From the NCBI GenBank assembly GCA_025451845.1, contig JANWJS010000028.1:154189-218188 (forward strand): a DNA stretch of 64,000 bases. Reading direction: 5' to 3'. The translations under genes were made by a program, and so were the position numbers. The stretch comes from Steroidobacteraceae bacterium. GTDB lineage: Bacteria > Pseudomonadota > Gammaproteobacteria > Steroidobacterales > Steroidobacteraceae. This document shows, piece after piece, positions 57,000-64,000 of the stretch; positions within the stretch are counted from its first letter, which is position 1; each line of letters starts with the position of its first letter. The notes under the pieces were generated by a model. The model had not been told where the DNA came from, did not search any database, and saw only the letters and a program-made list of their open reading frames with translations.

Positions 57000-58034
57000 C
57001 TAACCTCCGGCGGGGATGAAGGAGTCGATCGCGCGTATCGCGAGCTCGAGCAGCCGGCGCGAATCGGCTTCGCTGAAGGCCGCTGCCACCGGTACGTACC
57101 AGAGCCGCGGGCCCGCAACCTCCCGGCATTTTACGGCATCCTTCTCCGTCATGAGCACCGCCAGGCCATCGCCGAAGTCGAGGTCGGCCGGCGACAGGGC
57201 CTGGTGGTCCGGAAAGGGGTGCTCGATGATCTCCAGCCCGCGGCCGCGCAGATCGGCAAAGAACCGCTGCGGGTTGCCGATCCCGGCGACCGCATGCACC
57301 GGCCGGCCGCGAAAGGCCTGGAGCGGCTGCGCCTGCGCGGAGCCGGCCACCGGTAGTGCCTCAGCCGCGAGCAACCACATCCGCAGGGCGGCCGCGGCAA
57401 GCTCCGGCGGAACGCCGCGAAGCGGCTCGCCCTCTGCCCCGCCATTCACCACCAGCGCGTCGGCGGCCCGCGCCCGGGAGCCGCTCTCGCGCAACGGGCC
57501 GGCCGGCAGCAGGCGGCCGTTGCCGAGGCCGCGGGTGCCATCGACGACGATGATCTCGCAATCACGCTTCATCCGCAGATGTTGCAGGCCATCGTCCGCC
57601 AGGATGACCTTGGCTCCCCGCTCCGCCAGCGCCCTCGCCGCGGCAACACGGTCGCGTGCAACGAGGGTCATGCAGCCCGTGCGCCGGTGGAGGATGAGCG
57701 GCTCATCTCCGACCTCCCGCCAGGGCGAATCCGCCGTGACCGTGTGCAAGCCGCCCCGCTCACGACCGTACCCGCGAGATACGAGACCGACCTCGAATCC
57801 GCGCTGTCGCAGATGGTTGGCCAGCCAGATGGTGAGTGGCGTCTTGCCCGTGCCGCCTACCGTCAGATTACCGACGACTATGACCGGCCGGCCGACACCA
57901 TACGATCGTGCCCAGCCTCGCTCGTACGCCTTGCGCCGCGCCGACACGACTGCGCCGTAGATCCAGGAGAAGGGCTGGAACACCGAGACCCCGGGCGGCT
58001 CCTCATACCAGAGCTTGAGCAGCCGGTGGTGCAT
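57000..58034 (-). CDS. lpxK: Tetraacyldisaccharide 4'-kinase
   Basis: The 344-residue protein has the N-terminal membrane-associated helix ([22 protein letters not shown]), P-loop [51 protein letters not shown] and the [10 protein letters not shown] region. LpxK phosphorylates the lipid A disaccharide at the inner membrane. The gene is six bases from msbA, whose product flips the resulting lipid A core. Confidence 0.95.
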   Translation of the reverse strand: MHHRLLKLWYEEPPGVSVFQPFSWIYGAVVSARRKAYERGWARSYGVGRPVIVVGNLTVGGTGKTPLTIWLANHLRQRGFEVGLVSRGYGRERGGLHTVTADSPWREVGDEPLILHRRTGCMTLVARDRVAAARALAERGAKVILADDGLQHLRMKRDCEIIVVDGTRGLGNGRLLPAGPLRESGSRARAADALVVNGGAEGEPLRGVPPELAAAALRMWLLAAEALPVAGSAQAQPLQAFRGRPVHAVAGIGNPQRFFADLRGRGLEIIEHPFPDHQALSPADLDFGDGLAVLMTEKDAVKCREVAGPRLWYVPVAAAFSEADSRRLLELAIRAIDSFIPAGG

Positions 58035-58040
58035 CGGTCA

Positions 58041-59801
58041 TCAGTCGGCGAACTGCAGCCTGTAGAGCTGAGCGTAGCGCCCGTCGCGCGCCAGCAGCTG
58101 CGCATGAGTGCCGCTCTCGACCACCTGCCCCGCATCCAGTACCACGATCCGATCTGCCTGCTCGACGGTCGAGAGCCGGTGCGCGATTACGAATGTCGTC
58201 CGGTTACGCACGAGCTGCGCCAGCGCCGCCTGGATATGGCGCTCGGCTTCGGTGTCGAGCGCGGAGGTGGCCTCGTCGAGAATCAGGATGGGCGCGTTCT
58301 TGAGGAGCGCCCGCGCGATCGAGATGCGCTGCCGCTGGCCTCCCGAGAGCAACACGCCGCGATCACCCACGACGGTGTCGAGGCCGGCCGGCAGGGCCGA
58401 GACGAACTCCATTACGTGAGCCGCCTCAGCCGCCTGCAAGAGCTCGTTCTCGGACACCTTGCGGCCGAAGGCGATGTTGTTGCGGATGGTATCGTTGAAG
58501 AGCGTGACGTCCTGACTGACGACCGCGATCTGTGCGCGCAGGCTGCGCACGTCATATTCGCGAACGTCATGACCATCGATCAGGATCGAGCCCGAAACGA
58601 CTTCGTAGAACTTCGGCAGCAGACTCACCAACGTCGACTTGCCGCTTCCCGAGCGTCCGACTATTGCGAGGCTCGTGCCGCCCCGCACTTCGAGCGAAAC
58701 ATCATGCAGCGCGGGCCGCTCCCCCTTCGGATAGGTGAAAGTGACACCCCGAAACTCGACATCTCCGCGGACTCGTGTGACGACATAGCCTCCGCCGGCG
58801 GGCTCCGGCGGCTCGTCGATCAGATCGAACAAGCTCTCGGCTGCCGCGATGCCCTGCTGCAATGGATCGGCCACCTGCACCAGCTCACGCAACGGCTGCG
58901 CGATGCTGGTGAGCCCGACGAAAAAGCCAAGGAGGTCGCCGGGTGTCATGCGGCCGTCGATCGTGTCGCGAAGCGCCAGTCCGAGAACGAAGGCGCCCCC
59001 CAGCGCCGTGACGAGCTGCACGGTCGGGTTGGCGAGACCGCGCGTGAGAATGAGCTTCATGTAGGAGCGGCGGTTGTGCTCGTTGACCGCCTCGAACTGC
59101 GCCCGCAGATGCGGCTGCGCCTCGTATACCTTCACCAGGCGCGGCGCCTCGAAGCTCTCCTTCGCGATTCGGGTCACATCACCCATCGAGTCCTGGATGC
59201 GTCGCCCGTAGCGTCGAAAGTTTCTGTTGACAACCGACACCAACCAGGCGGCGATCGGCCCGATGGCAAGAGAGATCAGCGCGAGTTGCCAGTTGAACCA
59301 GAAAAGGCCGGCGATCATCCAGATCACGGTGAGCGCCGCACGCACCATGATGACGATCGAGTCGCTGGAGGCCTGCCCGACCTGCTCGCTGTTGTACGTC
59401 AGCTTCGAGAGGAGCGTGCCCGCTGAGCTGCGATCGAAATAGGCGGCCGGAAGGTCCAGCAGGCTGTCGAATACTTCGCAGCGCAGCCGCTTGACGATGC
59501 TGCGGCCGACGTAGCCCATGAAGTAGGTCTGAGTGAAATTTCCTGCGCCGCGGCCGATGAAGATGATGACGAGCGCGATCGGGATCAGGTAGATCATGCG
59601 CTGATCAGGATGAAGGAAAGTGCCGTCGCCGAAGCGCTTTGCCAGCCACAGGAGGCCCGCCGAGGATACGGCGTAGAGGGTGCCCCCGAGGATGCCCAAG
59701 GTGAATGCCCACTTGTGCGGCTTCAAATACCCGAGCAGCCGCCGATAGGTGACCGACACTTTCACCGGCTCGCGCGGCCGGCGGCTCGCCACGTCGTTCA
59801 A
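58041..59801 (-). CDS. msbA: Lipid A export ABC transporter MsbA
   Basis: The 586-residue half-transporter has six membrane helices in the first ~320 residues, then the nucleotide-binding domain: Walker A GRSGSGKSTL, Q loop VSQDVTLFND, signature LSGGQRQRISIARALL, Walker B ILILDEATSALD and switch His in VIAHRLST. It flips lipid A-core across the inner membrane. ATG overlaps the exbD stop (ATGA). With lpxK and kdsB it forms a lipid A/KDO operon. Confidence 0.95.
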   Translation of the reverse strand: MNDVASRRPREPVKVSVTYRRLLGYLKPHKWAFTLGILGGTLYAVSSAGLLWLAKRFGDGTFLHPDQRMIYLIPIALVIIFIGRGAGNFTQTYFMGYVGRSIVKRLRCEVFDSLLDLPAAYFDRSSAGTLLSKLTYNSEQVGQASSDSIVIMVRAALTVIWMIAGLFWFNWQLALISLAIGPIAAWLVSVVNRNFRRYGRRIQDSMGDVTRIAKESFEAPRLVKVYEAQPHLRAQFEAVNEHNRRSYMKLILTRGLANPTVQLVTALGGAFVLGLALRDTIDGRMTPGDLLGFFVGLTSIAQPLRELVQVADPLQQGIAAAESLFDLIDEPPEPAGGGYVVTRVRGDVEFRGVTFTYPKGERPALHDVSLEVRGGTSLAIVGRSGSGKSTLVSLLPKFYEVVSGSILIDGHDVREYDVRSLRAQIAVVSQDVTLFNDTIRNNIAFGRKVSENELLQAAEAAHVMEFVSALPAGLDTVVGDRGVLLSGGQRQRISIARALLKNAPILILDEATSALDTEAERHIQAALAQLVRNRTTFVIAHRLSTVEQADRIVVLDAGQVVESGTHAQLLARDGRYAQLYRLQFAD

Positions 59802-60229
59802 GGGGCGCCTGCGCGATCGGCATGGATCGTCGCGATATTGAGCCGCACGAAACCGAGCTGTCCGAGCACATCCATCGCCGTGACCACCGACTGTTGCCTG
59901 GCGCGGCCATCGGCGCGGATCGTCACGGTCATGTCGCGACCGGCGCCGGCCTGCTTGAGGAGCGCCGAGCGCAGCGTATCGGGACTGGAATTGATGAGCT
60001 CCCGCCCGTTGACGAGATAACTTCCGGCCTCCGTCACCGACACCACGAGCGGCTCGCTCTGCGGGGCGGCCGATGGCACCGCGCTCGCCTGCGGCAGCTG
60101 CACGTGCAGCCGCCCTTCATCCGTGAACTTGCTCGAGAGCATGAAGAACACGACGAGCAGCAGCACCACGTCGATCAGGGAGACGACGTTGATCTCCGGC
60201 TCCTCGTGGCGGCGCGGCTTGAGGTTCAT
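59798..60229 (-). CDS. exbD: ExbD/TolR-like energy transducer
   Basis: ATG 60229 gives 143 residues starting NLKPRRHEEPEINVVSLIDVVLLLVVFFM, the single membrane helix with the critical Asp (LIDVVLLLV). The periplasmic part ends with QSVVTAMDVLGQLGFVRLNIAT. It works with ExbB to harness the proton motive force. exbB-exbD upstream of msbA/lpxK is the arrangement seen in Pseudomonas; the energised partner is not known. Confidence 0.92.
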   Translation of the reverse strand: MNLKPRRHEEPEINVVSLIDVVLLLVVFFMLSSKFTDEGRLHVQLPQASAVPSAAPQSEPLVVSVTEAGSYLVNGRELINSSPDTLRSALLKQAGAGRDMTVTIRADGRARQQSVVTAMDVLGQLGFVRLNIATIHADRAGAP

Positions 60230-60245
60230 GACAGGAGCAACGGTG

Positions 60246-60878
60246 TCAGGCGGCGGCGGAGCGTCCGCCACGGACGCCGGCGGCCTCGACCGCATCGGCC
60301 ATGCGCATGGCCTGCTTCTCCATCTCCACGACGATGCGCTCGACCCTGCCGCGAAGGTAGCGGTAGGCGAAGAGCGAGGGGATGGCAACGCAGAGGCCCG
60401 CCGCGGTGGCAACGAGCGCCTCGGCGATGCCGCCGGAGAGAACCCGTGGATCGCCCATGCCGCCCGCCTGGATGGCGTTGAATGCGCGGATGATGCCCGT
60501 GACGGTGCCGAGCAGCCCGAGAAGCGGGGACACCCCGGCGATGGTGCCGAGGGTGTTGAGGAAACGCTCGAGCTCGTAGACCACGTGCCGGCCGGTATCC
60601 TCCAGGCGCTCCATCAGGATCTCCCGCGGCCGATGACGGTTCGCGAGACCCGCGGCGAGGAGTCTGCCCAAGGGCGAGTTCTGCTCGAGCGCGGCGATGA
60701 CTTTATCGTTGATCTGATTGGCCTCGATCAGCTGCCAGACTTTCTGCGGCAGCTCCCGCGGCATCACCCGCCGGTCCTGCAACGTCCACAACCGCTCGAG
60801 AACGATCGCCGCGGCGGTGATCGAGCAGAGAATGATCGGCCACATGAGCGGGCCGCCGGCCCGCACGATTTCCCACAT
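60246..60878 (-). CDS. exbB: ExbB/TolQ-like proton channel
   Basis: ATG 60878 yields 210 residues starting MWEIVRAGGPLMWPIILCSI; ATG 60914 would add an Arg-rich leader. Three membrane helices are present, with the conserved TIAGVSPLLGLLGTVTGIIRAF and SGGIAEALVATAAGLCVAIPSLFAYRY regions. It forms the proton channel with ExbD. It is the first gene of the exbB-exbD-msbA-lpxK-ycaR-kdsB run and is divergent from the DUF2062 gene. Confidence 0.92.
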   Translation of the reverse strand: MWEIVRAGGPLMWPIILCSITAAAIVLERLWTLQDRRVMPRELPQKVWQLIEANQINDKVIAALEQNSPLGRLLAAGLANRHRPREILMERLEDTGRHVVYELERFLNTLGTIAGVSPLLGLLGTVTGIIRAFNAIQAGGMGDPRVLSGGIAEALVATAAGLCVAIPSLFAYRYLRGRVERIVVEMEKQAMRMADAVEAAGVRGGRSAAA

Positions 60879-61025
60879 CCAGCGACCCCGGGCAAGAAAA
60901 CTGCGACGGCGCATGATACCCGAGAGCAGTACGCGCTCAAGGTGACTTAATCACAGGCCGATGAAGAAGACGGCGACCCCGTCTGGCCCCATACCGTCGC
61001 CAATCTGGTACAGTCCCGACTCCTG

Positions 61026-61544
61026 ATGTTCCGTCGCCTGCTGAAAAAGCTCCTTCCTTCCCCCCACCACCTGCAGGGCCACTGGCTGCTGCGGCATTTT
61101 GGGGAGCGGCTGCTCGATCCCAGGCTATGGGCGCTCCACCGCCGCGCCATTACCGGAGCCTTCGGCGTGGGCATTGCCATCTGTTTCATCCCCCTGCCGG
61201 TGCACCTCGTCGTCGCGGTCCTGATTGCGATCGCCTGGCGGCTGAACGTACCGGCGATCTACGGGACCACCCTGCTGGTCAACCCCCTCACCATGGTGCC
61301 GATTTACTACCTGGCTTACCGGGTGGGGGCGATGCTGCTGGGGATCTCACCGGAAAGGTTCTCGTTCCATCTGAGCTGGGACTGGCTGGCGAGCGGGTTG
61401 GGACCCATGTGGCAACCCTTCCTCATCGGCTGCGCGGTCTGCGCCGTGGTTCTAGGCGTGCTCGGCTGGGCGTGCCTGGAGCTCGTCTGGCGCTGGCGGG
61501 TTACGTCCCGGTATAGGGCTCGTCACGTCGCAGCGACGGCATGA
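61026..61544 (+). CDS. DUF2062 membrane protein
   Basis: The 172-residue protein has a basic N terminus ([20 protein letters not shown]), then hydrophobic helices with the DUF2062 core [50 protein letters not shown] and [10 protein letters not shown]. Function unknown; family members often sit beside envelope genes, as here and in Pseudomonas. Its last 44 bases overlap the 3' end of lolD on the other strand. Confidence 0.88.
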   Translation: MFRRLLKKLLPSPHHLQGHWLLRHFGERLLDPRLWALHRRAITGAFGVGIAICFIPLPVHLVVAVLIAIAWRLNVPAIYGTTLLVNPLTMVPIYYLAYRVGAMLLGISPERFSFHLSWDWLASGLGPMWQPFLIGCAVCAVVLGVLGWACLELVWRWRVTSRYRARHVAATA

Positions 61545-62310
61545 GGCGTTCCGACAGCCTCCCTTTCTCGATCTCGTAGACCCGTTCCATCCGATCCGCC
61601 AGGCGGGTGTCGTGGGTCACCACGACGAGGCTCGTACCCCGCTCGCGGTTGAGCTCGAGCATCAACCCGAAGACCGACTCCGCATTGGCACCGTCCAGGT
61701 TGCCGGTGGGCTCATCGGCGAGAACGATTTTCGGTTGCGTCACGAGTGCGCGCGCGACAGCGGCGCGCTGCCGCTCGCCGCCTGATAGCTGGTGCGGACG
61801 ATGATCGAGCCGCTGCCCGAGACCGACTCGCTCCAGGAGCTCGCGCGCCGCTTTGCGCGCCTCGGGTACCGGCGCGCGGCGCACCAGAAGCGGCATGGCG
61901 ACGTTCTCCAGCGCGGAAAACTCCGGTAGCAGATGATGGAACTGATAGACGAATCCGATGGCACGGTTGCGCAGCTCACCCCGCTCTTTCTCCGTCAGCC
62001 GGTGAATGTCGCGCCCGTCGACCAGCACCTGTCCGCGGGTCGGCTGATCGAGCCCGCCCAGGATTTGCAGCAGGGTCGTCTTGCCGGAGCCGGAGGCGCC
62101 GATGATCGCCACACGCTCTGCGGCGGCCACGGAAAGCGCGGCACCCCGCAAGACCTCGAGAATGACCGGCCCCTGGTGGAAGCTCTTGGAGACATCGCGC
62201 GCATCCAGCACCAACGATCCATTGCTCGGCCCATCCTGCGCCGCGCCCCCGCCGCTGCGCGGGCCGACACGCTCACGCGTGTCGTCAGAAGTGGCTCCCG
62301 GCTTACTCAT
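61501..62310 (-). CDS. lolD: Lipoprotein-releasing ABC transporter ATPase LolD
   Basis: ATG 62310 gives 269 residues, about 35 longer than E. coli LolD because of a polar N-terminal extension with [10 protein letters not shown] (see findings). The ATPase has Walker [14 protein letters not shown] loop [12 protein letters not shown], signature [17 protein letters not shown], Walker [13 protein letters not shown] and H-loop [10 protein letters not shown]. It powers transfer of lipoproteins from LolC/E to LolA. The start overlaps the preceding gene's stop by eight bases. Confidence 0.95.
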   Translation of the reverse strand: MSKPGATSDDTRERVGPRSGGGAAQDGPSNGSLVLDARDVSKSFHQGPVILEVLRGAALSVAAAERVAIIGASGSGKTTLLQILGGLDQPTRGQVLVDGRDIHRLTEKERGELRNRAIGFVYQFHHLLPEFSALENVAMPLLVRRAPVPEARKAARELLERVGLGQRLDHRPHQLSGGERQRAAVARALVTQPKIVLADEPTGNLDGANAESVFGLMLELNRERGTSLVVVTHDTRLADRMERVYEIEKGRLSERLMPSLRRDEPYTGT

Positions 62311-63556
62311 GCCGCAGCGCCTGCGCCGGCGCCGTGCGCCCGGCGCGCCAGGCCGGATAGACGGTTGCCAAGGCACACAGGAGGAACGCCACGCCACATA
62401 CGCGCAGCACATCGAGGCCCTCCACGTGGGCCGGAAGATCACTCATGTAGTACACCCGCGGATCGAGGAACTGAGTATGCAACAGCCGTTCGAGGCCGCC
62501 GACGAGCGCCTGCAGATTGTGGGAGATCAGGGTGCCGAGTGCCGCCCCGAGCAGCGTCCCGGCGAAGCCGATGATGATGCCTTGGATGGCAAAGATGGTG
62601 AGCACGTTGCGCGGGCCCGCGCCGATGGTGCGCAGGATGGCGATGTCAGTCTGCTTCTCCTTCACGATCATGACGAGGGTTGCGACAATGTTGAATGCAG
62701 CCACCGCGACGATCATCGAGAGCATGACGAACATGATGGACTTCGTCGACTGGATGGATTGGAACAAGGTGGCATGGTTATCCGTCCAATCGCTGACGTA
62801 GTAACCCGGCCCGCCGAGGTCGTAGGCGACTCGCCTCACCACCTTGGGCGCCTGCCAAGGGTCATCGAGCGCGAGGCGCATGCCAGTGACCTCACCGAAT
62901 GACAGGCCGAAGAGCCGGGCCGCATCGGTCATGCTGACCAGGGCGAGTCCCCGGTCGTACTCATACATCCCGGAATGAAAGAGGCCCGCCACCTGGAAGC
63001 GGCGCATGCGCGGCATCACCCCGGTCGGGGTCGCCACCCCTTCCGGCGCAATCAACACCACCGAGCCCCCAACCTGCACGTGCAGCGCCTGCGCCAGTGC
63101 ATCTCCCAGGATCACACGGTAGGCGCCGGGCTGCAGGTCCGCGAAGCTCCCGGCAGTCAGCCGCTGTCCCAGGCCCGTCGCACGTTCCTCCTCCCGGGGC
63201 AGAACGCCGCGCACCGAGGCGCCGGTAATCTGCTGACCGTGCGTCAGCATCGATTGCTCTTCCACATAGGGCACGGCCACGTGTACGCCGGGCTCACGCT
63301 CCACGCGCTTCTGCACCGCCTGCCAGTCCGAGATCGTACCGTGGAGGCCCATGAGGGTCGCGTCGGAAGTGACGCTCAGAATGCGGGTCCGCAGCTCCCG
63401 GCCGAAGCCGTTCATCACCGAAAGGACGACGATCAGCGTGGCGACGCCCAGCGCGAGTCCGCAGACCGACATGATCGCGACGAACGACACGAACCCCCGG
63501 CGATGAGTGGAGCGCAGATAGCGGGTGCCGACCAGCCATTCGTACAGCGAGCTCAT
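62303..63556 (-). CDS. LolC/LolE-type lipoprotein-releasing permease
   Basis: The 417-residue FtsX-fold protein has an N-terminal helix with [32 protein letters not shown], a periplasmic MacB-like domain (residues ~50-270) and three C-terminal helices with [29 protein letters not shown]. This is the LolC/LolE pattern; which of the two it represents is not decidable by eye. It is followed by lolD and preceded by a second, similar gene. Confidence 0.92.
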   Translation of the reverse strand: MSSLYEWLVGTRYLRSTHRRGFVSFVAIMSVCGLALGVATLIVVLSVMNGFGRELRTRILSVTSDATLMGLHGTISDWQAVQKRVEREPGVHVAVPYVEEQSMLTHGQQITGASVRGVLPREEERATGLGQRLTAGSFADLQPGAYRVILGDALAQALHVQVGGSVVLIAPEGVATPTGVMPRMRRFQVAGLFHSGMYEYDRGLALVSMTDAARLFGLSFGEVTGMRLALDDPWQAPKVVRRVAYDLGGPGYYVSDWTDNHATLFQSIQSTKSIMFVMLSMIVAVAAFNIVATLVMIVKEKQTDIAILRTIGAGPRNVLTIFAIQGIIIGFAGTLLGAALGTLISHNLQALVGGLERLLHTQFLDPRVYYMSDLPAHVEGLDVLRVCGVAFLLCALATVYPAWRAGRTAPAQALRHE

Positions 63557-63562
63557 GGCGGC

Positions 63563-64000
63563 CTACTCGTAACGCAGGGCTTCGGCGGGGGCCGTGCGCG
63601 AGGCGCGCACCGCCGGGTAGACGGTCGCCGCCCCCGTGAGGACCAGTGCCGCAACACTGATCGCCACGACGTTGCTCCACCTCACAATGGAAGGAACGGT
63701 GGTGATGTAATAGATACTGGAGCTGAAGATCTGGAAGCCGAAGGTGTTCTGCAGGAAGGGAACGATGGTGTCGACATGGAAGGCAAGCGCGAGTCCCAGC
63801 GCCACCCCGAGCGCGACTCCCAGCCAGCCGATGACCAGCCCCTGGGTCAGGAAGACTCCCATCACTCGCCGCGGCGAGGCGCCGAAGGTGCGCAAAATGG
63901 CGATGTCGGTGCGCTTGTCGGTGACCACCATGACCAGCATCGCCACGATGTTGAATGCCGCCACCGCGACGATGAGCAGCAGGATGAGCGACATCATGGT
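63563..64000 (-). CDS. Second LolC/LolE-type permease (5' end outside window)
   Basis: Only the C-terminal ~145 residues are in the window. They mirror the downstream paralogue: [56 protein letters not shown], and TVYPAVRASRTAPAEALRYE. With the adjacent gene and lolD this makes a complete LolCDE set in the order C/E-C/E-D, as opposed to C-D-E in E. coli. The gap to the next gene is six bases. Confidence 0.9.
   Translation of the reverse strand, partial: TMMSLILLLIVAVAAFNIVAMLVMVVTDKRTDIAILRTFGASPRRVMGVFLTQGLVIGWLGVALGVALGLALAFHVDTIVPFLQNTFGFQIFSSSIYYITTVPSIVRWSNVVAISVAALVLTGAATVYPAVRASRTAPAEALRYE

Overview
The window is GC-rich chromosomal DNA of a gammaproteobacterium. Core gene order points that way: serS-rarA-lolA-ftsK / trxB-aat-infA / clpA-clpS, fabH-plsX-rpmF-yceD / maf / rluC / rne, and kdsB-ycaR-lpxK-msbA-exbD-exbB with lolD and lolC/E-type genes. 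These neighbourhoods match Escherichia coli and Pseudomonas. A lexA-imuA-imuB-dnaE2 SOS cassette and a gspC-gspD-gspE-gspF locus fit a free-living, non-enteric lineage, perhaps near Xanthomonadales or Steroidobacteraceae. That placement is inference; there is no rRNA in the window to test it.

Layout. 0-12 kb: the end of a solute-binding protein, a DUF2147 protein, an HDOD protein followed by a DoxX-like remnant, an MFS drug transporter, tRNA-Ser(TGA), a membrane metallophosphoesterase, a short PrpD-like protein, an operon encoding an MHYT-domain histidine kinase and a REC-GGDEF-EAL regulator, and an amino acid permease. 12-24 kb: the housekeeping block serS to clpS, which holds the N-degron recognition and unfolding parts (Aat, ClpS, ClpA). 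24-31 kb: a partial type II secretion locus (C, D, E, F) without pseudopilin genes. 31-40 kb: a phosphodiesterase, an unknown 310-aa protein, a coupled arsR-SRPBCC-clpP operon, then the SOS mutasome cassette. 40-48 kb: an alanine-zipper lipoprotein, the fatty acid/phospholipid cluster, maf, rluC and rne. 48.4-56 kb: an accessory, partly decayed region with small membrane proteins, a winged-helix module, a CcdA antitoxin with a broken CcdB, and pseudogenes of a histidine kinase, a GNAT enzyme and an aldo/keto reductase. A backbone-like tyrosine phosphatase sits inside it. 56-64 kb: KDO and lipid A synthesis and export (kdsB, lpxK, msbA), ExbB/ExbD, a DUF2062 protein and the Lol lipoprotein-release transporter.

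Functional themes. Envelope biogenesis dominates: LolA with LolCDE for lipoprotein sorting, MsbA/LpxK/KdsB for lipopolysaccharide, FabH/PlsX for acyl chains, and GspC-F for secretion. Signalling is represented by a probable gas- or redox-responsive kinase driving cyclic-di-GMP turnover. Stress functions include the LexA/ImuAB/DnaE2 mutasome, ClpAS, and an extra ClpP.

The most unusual signals are a 72-bp palindrome-bearing element duplicated in frame at the start of the GGDEF-EAL regulator, with a 16-bp match in the N-terminal extension of LolD; a dispersed GC-rich repeat shared by the ftsK-trxB and gspE-gspF gaps; a 21-bp tandem duplication at the lexA-imuA junction; and an uncharacterised winged-helix plus two-membrane-protein module.
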